Part shown: piece by piece, positions 43,407-54,569 of the stretch
How the letters are laid out: the number at the start of each line of letters is the position of its first letter
Position numbering within the stretch: the first letter of the stretch is position 1
NCBI GenBank assembly: GCA_031835245.1
Contig: JAVKOQ010000211.1
Span: 26,768-90,767, forward strand
Direction: 5' to 3'
DNA from: Balamuthia mandrillaris
Lineage: Eukaryota > Discosea > Longamoebia > Balamuthiidae
Length of the DNA stretch: 64,000 bases
Program-made: the position numbers and the translations under genes
Notes under the pieces: generated by a model
Database searches by the model: none
What the model saw: only the letters and a program-made list of their open reading frames with translations
Told to the model about the DNA's origin: nothing

Positions 43407-43781
43407 GAATTGTGTCCTTTCTTTCCGTTCAAAAATTTCAATTTTTTATTGATAATTTTTGTTGCATTTCGATATTCTTGCAGGAATGTCGACAAAACAT
43501 TGCGATCTTGAGTCGTTGCCTAACATGGAAATGTACACGTGTATTTTTCCATTCAAAGATATGAGTTACGTAGACTGGTCTATCGAATTACAAAAGAAAG
43601 AAATTAGCCTGTTATTTGAAGCAGAGGAACAGAAATAACGAAGAGGAAACGCAGTTCAGCAGAGGAAACAGGCTCGCTTTGGCCTTTTCTCCACCGTAGT
43701 GTCTGTTTTGGTTTGGCTGGCTCGCAAAAAAAATTAAAAAAATTCAAAACGGTGCACCCTCAAAAAAAACAGATAACAAAG

Positions 43782-44530
43782 ATGGAAGGACGACGCAGAG
43801 TTACACCAACTGCAGCTTCTTCGTCTACCAGATTGTCTGCCTTTCTTGTGGCAGTTCTTGTATTTTTATGTGGCCCTTCTCCTGCATTTGCAAGTTTGTT
43901 TTTTTCAATCTCTCTATTTATTTTTATTTCTTTTTTTTAGATGACAATTTTGACCGTTTTTTATTTTTCGTTTGAAAAAAAATACAAAAAAACAAAAAAA
44001 ACGAAATAACAAAACATAACAAACTCTCAAAAAAATATAACACGCAAAAAAAAAACAAACAAACAAAAAACAAAAAACAAAAAACAAACAAAAACAAACA
44101 AAAAAACAAAAAAAAAACAAAAAAAACCATAGTGACGGGCAGAGAAATAGCAGAGATCGTTATCATCACCCTAGCGTGTATCATCTTTGTGGCGGCCCTC
44201 AGCACCTGTTTGACATGGCGTGTGATCAAGAACGTGCGCAGGAAGAGAGAGATGGACCGAGTGGCCCTGAAGCAGCACGAAGAGGCCATGGCCACTTCCA
44301 GAGGCAGAGGAGACTCCAAACGCAAGTCCAAGCGCTACAGCACTAGACATGAGCAGAGCACCAGACGAACCGACATGGACACCACGCGCTTCGACAGCAG
44401 CGATGAGGAGTTTGCACTTACGAATTCAGACTCGGATGATTACCCTCGTCAAAGAGGTATCGTAGTTACTTCACTTTCTTATCGTTTCTTCTTTGTAAGT
44501 TGTGAGGTTATTGTTGTTTCTGTTCTCCTC

Positions 44531-44569
<39 letters not shown>

Positions 44570-45940
44570 CTTCTTCTTCTTCTTCTTCTTCTTCTTCTTC
44601 TTCTTCTTCTTCGGCTTCGGCTTCGGCTTCTTCTGCTTCTTCGTTTTTCGTTCTTCCTTCTTCTTGTTCCTCTTCTTCTTCTTCATTCTTCACATTATTT
44701 CCTTCTCACTTGCTTTTGTCTCGGTCTTGTAAACTCTGCACCTAAAGGCACATACGCGTCTGCCTTTGCGGACACAACTGCTCCATCTGTAGGCCTCAAT
44801 GAAGTGGGTCCATCAGACACTCCACTAGAAGACATGGCAACAAAAACAGGCGAGGATGATGAAGACTTCCAACAACGTAACATGGACAGTGACGACGAAA
44901 CAAAAGGAGAAGAACGTCAAGACCTCTTGCAGCAACATGAACATGAACAACAACAAACATTTCAAGCCGTAGGCACTGAACTCGAAGATGCTACAAGCAA
45001 GGAAAGAGCACGTGAAGGAGGGGACGGAGGGGAAGGAGAAGGAAAGCAGGAAGGAGGAACGGGTGACAGTTCTTCCTCTGATGATGAAAATCGTGATGGT
45101 AAAGAAGAAAGCAACAAACAGTCGTTGTTGCAGCCGGAAGATACTACAGCGGGAGACAGAAAGAGCACTCGACTTTCCACAACTTACTCAAAAGAAGGAG
45201 AACAGCAACAACCAAGAAGCAGAGCAGGAACAGTGCAAGGAAAAGAAAAGGGAGAAGAGGGAGAACCTTCGGCTGCTCAACAAGAAGCACAACAACAACC
45301 ACAAGGAGAAAGAAGAAGGACCACTCACTCCAGAGTCCGACAAGGAGCAGAGGAAACTGCTGCTTCTCCAAGAAAAGAGCAACGAAACCAACAAGAACCC
45401 CCACCAGGTGAACGAAGAACCACCCACTCCAGACGCAGAGGCGAAAGCTCTCATAACAACAACGAAAACAACAACAGAACAAGAAGAAGAGAAGAAAGCG
45501 TAGTGGAGGGATGGGGCCACAGCAGCGACTCTGAGAAGGAAGCAGAGGCTGCGGCTGCCTCTGGCGTCCGAGTTCGTGCCTTCGGTGACTACTTTGAGGC
45601 GCAAAAGTACTACGACATAGAGCCGACCCTGGAGATGAAGATCGTGGGCCTGGTGGCTAGGAGGTTGGGCTACTTCCAGAGCCTCCATGGGGAGAAGCAC
45701 TTGGAGAAGCAGGCTCGTCGTTTGAGGCACGAGGCCAAGCAAGAGAAAGAGAGGGCGGGCTATCGTTTCTCTGCAGGGAATGTAAATGTGAAGAGCAGGC
45801 TGAACACGGACGAAAAGGGGGCAAAGGGAAAGAAGATAAACGAAGAGGAGGAGGACCTTGAGGCTGGAAACACCGAACGACAACGAGAAGCTGAGAAACG
45901 GAAAGAGGAACTGCAGAGCGCCTTTGGTGTTGGCTTCTAG
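43782..45940 (+). CDS. Single-pass membrane protein with long charged cytosolic tail, unknown
   Basis: Exons 43782-43893, 44133-44456 and 44748-45940 join to 542 residues. Exon 1 encodes a signal-peptide-like stretch (F-L-V-A-V-L-V-F-L-C ending S-P-A-F-A). After ten residues comes a clear transmembrane segment (I-V-I-I-T-L-A-C-I-I-F-V-A-A-L) followed by K-N-V-R-R-K-R-E, a stop-transfer signature. The remaining 480 residues are highly charged and low-complexity, with repeated T-T-H-S-R phrases. A more ordered block at about 415-480 (F-G-D-Y-F-E-A-Q-K-Y-Y) may be a folded module. If the signal is cleaved the ectodomain is almost absent, so most of the protein would face the cytosol. No family is recognised. 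Confidence 0.7.
44530..44612 (+). repeat. (CTG)n/(CTT)n array in an intron
   Basis: About 11 CTG units followed by about 13 CTT units on the sense strand, beginning some 70 nt after the GTATCG donor of intron 2. Confidence 0.9.
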
Positions 45941-46265
45941 TTTTTCTTCTCTTTTCTTTTTCAAAAATTATTATCATTTTTGCCTTTTTTTTTCGATATA
46001 TGTCGATGCAATCGATAAACATCAAAATCTCCCGAAAAAATACCGAAATGTAGTGTCGACAGTATCTAGGGAGCATGTCGGCAGAAAAGAAATATAACGG
46101 AAAACAAATTCAAAAATACAAAAAAAAACAAAAATAGAAAATTAAATAAATATAAGAATAAAAACAAATATAACAATAAACGGAAAAGATAGACAACGAG
46201 AGAAGAGAAGAGAAGAGAAGAAGGAGCAACACATAACGCTAACCCACCACAAAAGAGAGAAGAAG

Positions 46266-46962
46266 ATGAAGCCAAACATCCCGAAGCTCTCTTTGTCTTC
46301 GGTCACAGGGCACACGAAGGACCACCCACCGCAACGGGGAGGAGGCGCAGCGGACTGGGAACGCCAGGAAAGAGAAAGGGAGCGGGTTCGCAGGGGCTGG
46401 CTCAAGCAGGCAGAAACCGAGGAGGACGAGGACGTGGACTACTACTACTCCACCTTCCAAGAGGGGGAGGGGGAGGAGGAGGACGACGACCTCCTCCTCA
46501 CCCGCCGCGAACCCCGCGGCGGCAGCAAGGCGAGGGACAACGCCTCCCAGTCCTTCATATGCGTCAGCGACGCCGACCCCGGCCAAAAGGTGTACGTGCT
46601 GGTCCCCGCGCTTAGCTTCCCGCCCCGCCTCTTCGGGGGGCGCTCCCTCTCGGAGGCCGAGCTGAGGGGCAGGAGCCAGGAGGTGCTGGGCTTTTCCGAC
46701 CTGGAGTTCTTCCGCCTGCACTCCCTCCCGCCCTTCACCTTGGCTTCTGCTGTTTCCTCCTCCTCGGACTACGACGAGGAAAGCAGTAGCAGCAGCGAGG
46801 AGGACGGCGAGTCGGACTCAGAGTCGGACTCGGAGTCGGACTCGACGTCGACGTCGAGCGTGTCGTCGGTGGCCTCTTCGCCCAGGCGGGAGGCTTCTGG
46901 TGCCCCTGTGGAAGGATTACTTGCTTGCAAAATCCATAATCCTGGTTTCTCTCTCCTCCTCC

Positions 46963-47008
<46 letters not shown>

Positions 47009-48534
47009 GTACTTTTCTTTCTTACTTACTTGTAGTTTCTTTCTTAAAAACGAACAGCATTTACCCTCAACTTTATTGAAAGAACGTTGCAGCAGAACCA
47101 ACATTTGAAGATACACATGGAACGTTCCGCAGAAGCTGTGCTTTCCTTCCAGGAGAGAATGGAGAGCTACATGCAAACCATCGAGTCGCTACGGGCAGAG
47201 AACGCTCGGCTTCGGTGGCAAATGGAGCAACAAGAAGAAGCTATGCAACAACAACATTCACAACATCAGCAGCAAAGCACGAAACGGAAAGATAGAGAAC
47301 GTGAGAGCAACAAGAAGATAAAGAAGAAGGAAAAGATAAAAGAAGAGGATGGCGAGGCGGAAGTAGAGGCAGAAGCAACCAAAGGAGCTTTGCAGCGATT
47401 ACAGAAGGAATATGATGTGTTGAAAGAGGCACATCAAAAACTGGCAGATAAACATAAGAGACAGATGAAGAAGATGAAGAAGCAACTCAAGAGGCAACGC
47501 TCCGCTTCCCCTCCACCCCCTCCCTCGCCACAACAAAACAACGAAGACGAGCAACATTCGTCTGTTGATGCTGAAGCAAAAGGGAAAGAGAAGGAAGCAA
47601 CGGATACATGCGTTCCTTCTTCTTGTTCTTCCTCTTCATCTACCACCATTACCATCAATGCTTATCTTATGGATAACAGCCAACAACACTCGTCATCATC
47701 CTCGCCAACTACACCTCGCTTTCGTGCCTATTCCTCAGAAGACGCCGGTGGAGATCACAGTCCTCGTCTCCATCATCGAACGACCATCCAACAACAGCAA
47801 ACTAATAACTTTCCTCCAACAAAAACAGCGACAACAACGTTTAGTCATAATCGTAGTCGAAGTCATAGCCACAGTCACTTTCCTCACTCTCGTGTCGCTT
47901 TCTTCAACAGTGAGACCGGAGAAAACATTGTAACCAACAACAACCATAGCCACAGTCACTTTCAGATTCGCAGCAACAAACATTACCCACTCCAACAACA
48001 GCATTCACAACACCAACGTCGACCTTCTTTTCCTTCGACCAACAACAGAACAAACAACGGAGAAGAACAGGAGCACCCTAGAGGCGGTGGCAGCAGCTGC
48101 AACACCGTGGAGATACCATTGTTAAACATTGCAGGCATACCCTCTGCCAGCTCTTCTCCCTTCTTGGGCTCTTCTTACTCTGCGCGTTGTTATTCATCAT
48201 CGACCTCCGCTCCGCCCTCTACTGGCCCTTCTCCATCTTCTTCCTCAGAATTTGCCACACGTAGACCTTATCGTGTGAGCGCCGCCACTCATCTGATATC
48301 TCCTCTAACATCCCCTGGGCGAGACCACCGGGTTGGTTTTTCCTCTCATATCCTTTTCCCTTCATTTGCCTCGCCATCCTCTTCTTTTATCTTCTCCTTC
48401 TCATTCTTTTTTCTATTGATTCTATTCATCAGCGGCTGTATTGTAGAATGTGCAAGTGTCATCAGTTCCAACCAGCTCCATCTGCTTCATGGATATGTGC
48501 CTGCGGTCATATGAACGTCAAGCATGCTGTTTAA
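46266..48534 (+). CDS. Coiled-coil, low-complexity protein with C-terminal Cys/His module
   Basis: Exons 46266-46944, 47058-48331 and 48433-48534 join to 684 residues. Residues 1-230 are acidic and Arg-rich, with a segment that may fold (Q-K-V-Y-V-L-V-P-A-L, F-S-D-L-E-F-F). A coiled coil covers about 240-360 (S-L-R-A-E-N-A-R-L). A His/Ser/Gln-rich stretch follows. The last exon encodes a 33-residue module with pattern C-x2-C-x-C-x2-F-Q-P-A then W-x-C-x-C-G-H-x4-H. The spacing resembles the Cys/His repeats of FAM221-type proteins and probably binds zinc. The exon is short, but frame, acceptor (CATCAG) and stop all agree. Function is unknown. Confidence 0.65.
46967..47006 (+). repeat. (CT)n array in intron 1 of the coiled-coil gene
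   Basis: A CT array on the sense strand that starts about 20 nt after the GTTTCT donor. Confidence 0.92.
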
Positions 48535-48669
48535 AATGAGCCTCTTTTTTTTTTTAATTCTCCACTTTATTCTTATTTTTTAAACATTCTGTTAAATATT
48601 GCCTGTATTCGGGTATCTTTTCAAAAAACAAAGAGAAGATAAAAAGATAAAAAGAAAGGCGAAAGGGGG

Positions 48670-48855
48670 AGCGGAGAAGGGAGAGAGGAGAGCAGAGAGC
48701 AGAGAGCAGGGAGGAAAGAGGAGAAGAGGAGAAGAGGAGAAGAGCAGAGAGCAGAGAGCAGAGAGCAGGGAGGAAAGAGGAGAAGAGGAGAAGAGGAGAA
48801 GAGCAGAGAGCAGAGAGCAGAGAGCAGAGAGCAGAGAGCAGAGAGCAGAGGGAAG
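48670..48855 (+). repeat. Purine minisatellite, AGAGCAG and AGAAGAGG units
   Basis: Heptamers AGAGCAG alternate with AGAAGAGG units and a partly duplicated higher-order block (about 48,690-48,790). It lies between two plus-strand genes. The same AGAGCAG unit recurs in the array at 61.5-61.8 kb. Confidence 0.9.
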
Positions 48856-49066
48856 AGGGGGGAACATATATGGGTAACATTTTCGTCGACAGGAATGCAT
48901 TCCAAGCATTGCTGTAATAATGGAGGACACAAACAAGGAAAAAGCAACAAAAAAAAAAAGAGGTGGTGTTGCTGCTGTTGCCTTGGGGTGTTTTTCGTCG
49001 GTCCAACCACCACCACCCCGCAAAGGAGAGACAGAGAGAAGCGAGGAGAACAACTGCAACAGCAAA

Positions 49067-49603
49067 ATGGGTGGGTGTTTTGACAAACCTGCGATCGAAG
49101 AGGAAAAGCATGGTACTTTTTTTTTTGGGTGGTTGTTCAAACAAAAAAAATAACGATGCAAATGAGCGAATGCTAATCTTTGACGACGGCGATGTGCCTT
49201 TGTGTGTGTCTGTGTATAGAAGAAAGGCAGCGTTTTTTGCCGGGGTCTGATCGGGGAAGAGGAGACACCGAATCTGCTTTAACACTACCCGTTCTCATCT
49301 CTGCCAAAGGGTAACTCTCTCTCTCTCTCTCTTCTCTCTTCTCTCATCCCTCTCCTGTTTTTTGTGAAAACTAAACCAAAGAAAAAAAAACCAACGAAGA
49401 GAGGAGGAAGGAGGGATTGGCTTTGGGTCGGTGACGGACCGGCGAACGAGGGAAGACGACTTCTTTCGCAACATTGTGTCCAAGACCGCCAGAAACTTTA
49501 TCGACATCTCTTCCTACGGCACCACTCCTTTGCCCAACGAAGAGAGGGCCGAATTGGCTCATTTTTACAGGTCCTTCCTTCACTGCTTCTTTCTTCTCAG
49601 CGT

Positions 49604-49635
<32 letters not shown>

Positions 49636-50270
49636 CTTCTTCTTCTTCTTCTTGTTCTTCTTGTTCTTCTTCTTGTTCTTCTTGTTCTTCTTCTTCTTCT
49701 TCTTCTTCTTCTTCTTCTTCTTCTTCTTCTTCTTCTTCTTCTTCTTCTTTATTCTTCTTTGCTTCTCTCTTCTTCCTCCTTTCTCCTTTCATCGTAGTAT
49801 TCTCCCTTGTGCTTCTTGCTTCTTCTTTTGCTCACAGGCTTACGATCCTTTAAACCGTGCAGTAAGAAAGCAAAAGAAGCACAAACAACCGCCAACCTAT
49901 CTCTATTGTCTCTGCCATCACCTCTGTCCAACACTCACAATGAAACATCCATCAAGCAACTCCTCTCTAGTCCATCTCTACCTGCCGCCTCTGCTTCTGA
50001 ACAACTTTCTTCGCTTTCTTCTGTATCCTCTTTCCCTCACCAAGTGAACGATCTTACCACCGCCTTTAACTCCATGACCGTCACAGATTGCGGGTCAGTT
50101 CTCTCTATTTCTCTCTCTATCCCTCTGTTTCTTCTCTTTTTCGTGTCGCTTGCTTATCCTCTCCTTTCTCGCTCTTCGTTCCTCTTTGTCCTCGTTTATC
50201 TCCTCTCTAACGTTGGATAACAAACAGCAAGATCGTGGTCCATTTTGAAGATCTATCCTTCTCAGGCTAA
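49067..50270 (+). CDS. LAMTOR1: LAMTOR1/p18, Ragulator membrane anchor
   Basis: Exons 49067-49112, 49220-49310, 49382-49570, 49863-50093 and 50228-50270 join to 199 residues with every phase agreeing. It begins M-G-G-C, the N-myristoyl/palmitoyl signal that ties LAMTOR1 to the lysosome. The conserved core reads R-T-R-E-D-D-F-F-R-N-I-V-S-K-T-A-R-N-F-I-D-I-S, matching the family pattern R-T-D-E-x-x-L-L-x-x-I-L-x-K-T-A-x-N-I-I-D-V-S. The end, K-I-V-V-H-F-E, matches the family's final strand. Ragulator recruits Rag GTPases and mTORC1 to the lysosome. The linker is Ser-rich and longer than in animals (about 160 residues). Introns 2 and 3 carry CT and TTG/TTC arrays. Confidence 0.85.
49604..49755 (+). 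repeat. (TTG)n/(TTC)n array in LAMTOR1 intron 3
   Basis: TTG units, then TTC and TTG/TTC mixtures, starting about 35 nt after the GTCCTT donor. All are pyrimidine-rich on the sense strand. ORFs through it are poly-Ser, poly-Leu or poly-Phe artefacts. Confidence 0.9.
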
Positions 50271-50348
50271 GCGAGTTCTCTCCATTCTTTTCCTACAAAA
50301 AAAAAACAAAAACAAAAAACGTAACTCTCTGAATCTATTCTTTCTTCT

Positions 50349-50780
50349 TTAACTTGTGGAGGTTTCCTTCTGTCGTCCCGTCACAATAACCTCAGCGTCG
50401 GCGATGACCTTCTCCCGCTTCTGCTGTTCCTGCAGCCACTGCTGGTAAGGGTCCTCCTCCGGGTACAAAGTGACGATGGCCTTCTTGTACCTGGCCGTTC
50501 GGTAGTGGTTCCTCCGGGGTCCTCTTTTGGACTTGCCCTCGTAGTTCATGGTGTTGATTTTCTTGATCTTCACGCCGTAGAGCTGGGTGAGGTAGTTGCG
50601 CAGCTCCACCTTGGTGAGGTTGGGCTGCACGCGGAAGACGTACTTGTTGGGGCCGAGGTTCTTTGTGGTGTTGACCATGGTCAGAGGGATGTTGGGGAAG
50701 TGGTAGACCGTCGGGCAGCGCGTTTTGTAGCGATCCGGATTGAACTTGTACTTTTTGTAAAACGCTCGGACCATCGACAT
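50349..50780 (-). CDS. MRPL23: Mitochondrial ribosomal protein uL23 (MRPL23)
   Basis: A single exon of 143 residues. The core V-F-R-V-Q-P-N-L-T-K-V-E-L-R-N-Y-L and V-K-I-K-K-I-N-T-M matches uL23m, which sits near the exit tunnel of the mitochondrial large subunit. The Arg-rich R-G-P-R-R-N-H-Y-R-T segment and K-K-A-I-V-T-L strand follow in the usual order. The frame stays open upstream, but the Met at 50780 gives a start of normal length with a basic, mitochondrial-import-like beginning (V-R-A-F-Y-K-K-Y-K). It converges on LAMTOR1, with only about 78 nt between the two stop codons. Confidence 0.9.
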   Translation of the reverse strand: MSMVRAFYKKYKFNPDRYKTRCPTVYHFPNIPLTMVNTTKNLGPNKYVFRVQPNLTKVELRNYLTQLYGVKIKKINTMNYEGKSKRGPRRNHYRTARYKKAIVTLYPEEDPYQQWLQEQQKREKVIADAEVIVTGRQKETSTS

Positions 50781-51094
50781 TTTTTTCTGTCTTTTTTTTT
50801 GTGTGTCTTCTTCTTCCTTTGTAAGAACCGCTAGATAAGGCGAAAAATGAGGAAGGGAAAAAAAAAAAGGAGGGCAGCGGTGGTGGTCCAAGCAGATGCA
50901 AAGGCCTTCTTCTCTCCCTTTTGCTTTTTGTTTGCGCTTATGCTGGAATGCAAAGTATTTATGTGCCGACTGTAGAACTACCCGAGACGTCACGAAACAA
51001 CCTAAGAACGAGTCGTCCCGAAATTCAAAAAGCCGTGAAACGAACCGAGGAATTTAACCCGTTAGCAATATATATAATTTAGCGTTAATGATAA

Positions 51095-51925
51095 ATGACC
51101 TTTTATTGGGCAATCCGGCGGCGATTTATTCCTCGTAACGTTCGCCACTGGAGCACAAGAGGCAGAAGAAGGTCACAGAAGAAGCTAAGAGAGACAGAAG
51201 AAGGTCCACCGCACACACAAATGCAAGTGATACAAAACGTTGCTACATGGCTCCAAGACAGAGACCACGTTGTCTCTCTGAGCAAAGGCCTCTTTCTGGC
51301 TGGCTTGGGAGCTTTCTTTGTGATCCGTCACCCCATTCACTCCCGCTACAACAAGGAAGGGCGTGAAGCCATCAAAGAGAGCCGGGTGGACTGGCGGGAG
51401 ATCGCTCTGCTCTCCGGCGTGGGCGTGGGCAGCCTGGTCCTTCCCTTGTCCTACGTCTTCCTGGCCAACCCCAGCTTGGCCCCCGTGCAACATTTCGCCA
51501 ACGGCGCGGTCGCACGCGTGTTCTCCCGCTTTGACTATTCCTCGCTGGGAGCCAGAGGGGTGCTTGCCCTGACGGCCGCTGGCGTATTGGCTGAGGCGGC
51601 AGGCCTCTACCTCTTCTGGCGCTCTCACTACGACCTCGCCGAGAACTGGTCCCCTTCATTGGAGCTGCGCCACGAGCACCGCCTGGTGACCAGCGGGGTC
51701 TACACCTACGTCAGACACCCGCTCTACCTCTCTGTTTTCATGCTGGCCGCCTCGCAGGCCTTGCTGCTGCCCAACTGGTTGGCTGGCTGGCCGATGCTGG
51801 CCTCCTTTGCCCCGCTCTACTGGGTGAGGGTGACGAGGGAGGAGCGGATGATGGAGGATGCCTTTGGGCAGGAGTATCGCGATTACATGCAAAAGACTGG
51901 GCGCATCTTCCCTCGCCTCTTCTGA
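51095..51925 (+). CDS. ICMT/PEMT-family membrane methyltransferase
   Basis: An intronless ORF of 276 residues with about five hydrophobic segments (for example 65-80, 105-125, 155-175, 220-245). The C-terminal catalytic signature of the isoprenylcysteine carboxyl-methyltransferase/phospholipid-methyltransferase superfamily is complete: L-R-H-E-H-R-L-V-T-S-G-V-Y-T-Y-V-R-H-P-L-Y, then R-E-E-R-M-M and F-G-Q-E-Y-R-D-Y. It would transfer a methyl group from S-adenosylmethionine to a lipid-like substrate. True CaaX methylation is not proven, as bacterial-type relatives share these motifs. The first 42 residues are Arg-rich and could be a mitochondrial presequence, or translation may start at the Met at 51221. 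It looks more GC-rich than the flanks. Confidence 0.85.
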   Translation: MTFYWAIRRRFIPRNVRHWSTRGRRRSQKKLRETEEGPPHTQMQVIQNVATWLQDRDHVVSLSKGLFLAGLGAFFVIRHPIHSRYNKEGREAIKESRVDWREIALLSGVGVGSLVLPLSYVFLANPSLAPVQHFANGAVARVFSRFDYSSLGARGVLALTAAGVLAEAAGLYLFWRSHYDLAENWSPSLELRHEHRLVTSGVYTYVRHPLYLSVFMLAASQALLLPNWLAGWPMLASFAPLYWVRVTREERMMEDAFGQEYRDYMQKTGRIFPRLF

Positions 51926-52377
51926 CTCGAATTCTCTTGAGGACGGGCAATGCGTTACATGTGGTATGGAGTTGAAGAAAGAAAAAAACAAAGGCTAACA
52001 GGAAAAAGGACCTAGCAACACACATGCGATAGTAAAGATAACAAAAAGAGAGAATAAGAAAAAGAGGGGATCGGGTACGTGAGCGTTACTATAGTAACCT
52101 AAAAATAAATTAATAAATATCCGAAAAATTAATGAAACGTCTTTTTTTTTCTCATAAATGTATTATAAGCGCACAATGCGATATAGTGGGCGTTACTCCC
52201 TTTTCTATTTTTATTTCGTATTGCGCACACACAAGAGAAAAAACAAGGAGCAAACCAAAAAACTAAGCAGAACTTTCGAACAGGGCAAGGGAAGAGGGTG
52301 AACCAGAGAGGAGGGGAGCGCAAAACAAAAACTTAAATAAGCGAGCTTTTGCTTATCTGCTCTTATATATATGTGCG
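51926..52377. other. Intergenic stretch
   Basis: AT-rich. A TATATATATG run ends just before the ATG at 52378 and may include the promoter of that gene. No other feature is seen. Confidence 0.5.
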
Positions 52378-53526
52378 ATGGGAAACAAAGGCTCAAGAAA
52401 TGGACAGCTCGTTCGTTCGTTGTCCTCAGGGGACGTTCGAGGGGGACTGACGGCCAAGTCTCCCACCCCCAACGGTAACGCCAATAACAACCCCTACGCT
52501 CTCCCCATCAAGAGGAGGGGTCATTCTCGTCACGGCTCCTTGATTGGGGTCGGAGGAGGGGACAGCAGCGGCGGAACTTCAGAAGGAGAGTACTCCGCTG
52601 CTCTCTCTTCCTCGATGAGGTTGAGGCTGGACAGAAAGCAGGAGAAGCAGGAGAAGAAGCGGCAGCGGAAGCAGCAGAAGAAGGCCAACAAAAAGAGGGG
52701 CGGCTCGATGATAGGTTCGAGGAGCGCTCCTGGGCTTTCGCCACGTTCTCCTCGTGGAGGAAATCGAAGTAAGTCCTTCCTTATCCCTTTTTTTTAGACA
52801 ACAAAAATCCTTACTTTCATCCCCCTATCGTTTTTTTTTTTTTGAAAAATACAATAACCACTAATCCTTCAAACTTTACTCTTTTTTCCACCACACAAAG
52901 ATATATTGGCTACTCCAAGAACACCAAGAACAGCAGCAGAGTATAGAAAGAGCAGGACGTTAGGTCAGTCTGCTGGCAGCAAGAAGCTAAACTTTGGGGG
53001 CTTGTCCTCCAAGAAAGGACCCAACGTGGAGGAAATGTTCATGGCGCGCACCTTTGAATCCAAACGAGTGCCAACGCCTGGCTACTCGGCGGCTTGCTCG
53101 CAGCAAGGCTACACCAACAACCATCCTTCCTACAACAACTGCCACGAAACGTTGGATACCTCAAGCGCCACAACCACCAGACAAGAACCAAAAGCCTTCC
53201 TTTCCGCCTCCGCCAGAGATCTGGGTACGTGGCGGAAACAGATTGTGGAGGCTGGCGGAAAGAAAGAGGAAGGCGAAGGGGAAAGAGAGGGTGATGGCGA
53301 GGAGGAGCCGCAGGAAGCTAACGCGTGGGATGAGGAAGGAGAAGGCGCCCGGCCTGTGGAAGGACCAGAGTCCGGGGCGGAAGACTTTCATCATCACTGC
53401 CACTTTTACCAACAAAACCCTATTTCGGAGGAGCAGGAACACATGGCTGCTATGAACGCAACAAACAATGCACGGTATTTGACGGTATACAACGACCCGC
53501 AACAAGCCATGAGCATTACGTTCTAG
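52378..53526 (+). CDS. Putative N-myristoylated, basic low-complexity protein
   Basis: Exons 52378-52768 and 52901-53526 join to 338 residues. It begins M-G-N-K-G-S, a good N-myristoylation signal. The first 130 residues are Ser/Gly/Arg-rich with a strongly basic patch (about 88-108) that could strengthen membrane binding. Exon 2 holds several Ser/Thr-Pro sites (T-P-R-T-P-R-T, V-P-T-P-G-Y) and a short conserved-looking segment (V-E-E-M-F-M-A-R-T-F). It then becomes acidic. No catalytic domain is recognised. A membrane-tethered adaptor is the simplest guess. A CT run follows in the 3' UTR (53,537-53,556). Confidence 0.7.
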
Positions 53527-53667
53527 CATTACGTGGTTCTCTCTCTCTCTCTCTCTCTGCCTTTTTCTTATTTATAGATTCACTTTTCCCTGTTGTTTCA
53601 TAAATGATTTGTCACAGTATTATCTTTGCTCAACAGAAAGTGAAGAAAGAGAACAAAATTGTTCGAA

Positions 53668-53670
<3 letters not shown>

Positions 53671-53705
<35 letters not shown>
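53671..53705 (+). repeat. (AG)n microsatellite between convergent genes
   Basis: About 17 AG units lie between the stop codons of the myristoylated-protein gene and the CH-PH-LRR gene. No gene is called in 53,527-53,860. Confidence 0.9.
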
Positions 53706-53710
<5 letters not shown>

Positions 53711-53860
53711 AGAACAACAAAACCAAAAGAAAGTCGGGGAGCAAACAAGAAAAAAGTGCTAACAAAGAGTGAGTACATTAAAACAAACAAATAGCCAAAA
53801 CAAAGGTCATAGTTGGCTTAAGTTGGGGTGGCTTTTGCACAAAAAGGAAGATGGGTCCGT

Positions 53861-54530
53861 TTAGTTTCTGAGGAGGGAGAAAGCAGGAATGGAGAGATTT
53901 TCGAGGTCCTTAAATGCAGCTAGCTCCTTTCCTCCGATAATGTTCCTGTTGCCTGACAGATGAACCGTCTCGATGGAGGAGTTGGCCTGCCACAGCTCCC
54001 TCAAAGCTACAAGTCCAGCCGTGCCGACCTTGTTCTGAGAGAGGTCCACCACTTTGACACACTTGTTGTCCTTGAGGGCGTGGAACAGGGCGATAGCTCC
54101 CTCATCTCCAATGTTGTTGTTCTGGAGGTGGACAGCGATGACGCTGGGATGTTGAGTTGCAAGTTTGGCCACTTCCAGCGTCGCGGAATCGCTCAGTTGG
54201 TTGTCGTTGAGCTGCACCGAGGAGAGCAGCTTCAGCGAGGAGAGGGAGGTTATGAGGTTGGCGGCGCTGTCCCCATCTCCCTGGAGCTTGTTGAAGGAGA
54301 GGTCGACAATGTCGAGGTCGGTGTTGCGGTCAAAGACGGGGGTTAGATACTCGATGGCGGCATCGTCCAGTTGGTTATGGGAGAGATTGATCTCTTGCAA
54401 AAGAGTATGCTCCATCAGGCTCTGTTGTGTCCAGAAAAGAACAATCAGTTACGGGAAAGTGAAGAAGATACATTAAAAAATAAAGGCAGAGCAAAAAGCT
54501 GCTTCAGATTAAGTGAAAACAAAAACAAAA

Positions 54531-54569
<39 letters not shown>

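Noticed and set aside
43914-44130. Phe/Leu-rich minus-strand ORFs at 43.9-44.3 kb
   Set aside because: They arise from A-rich intron sequence of the membrane-protein gene.
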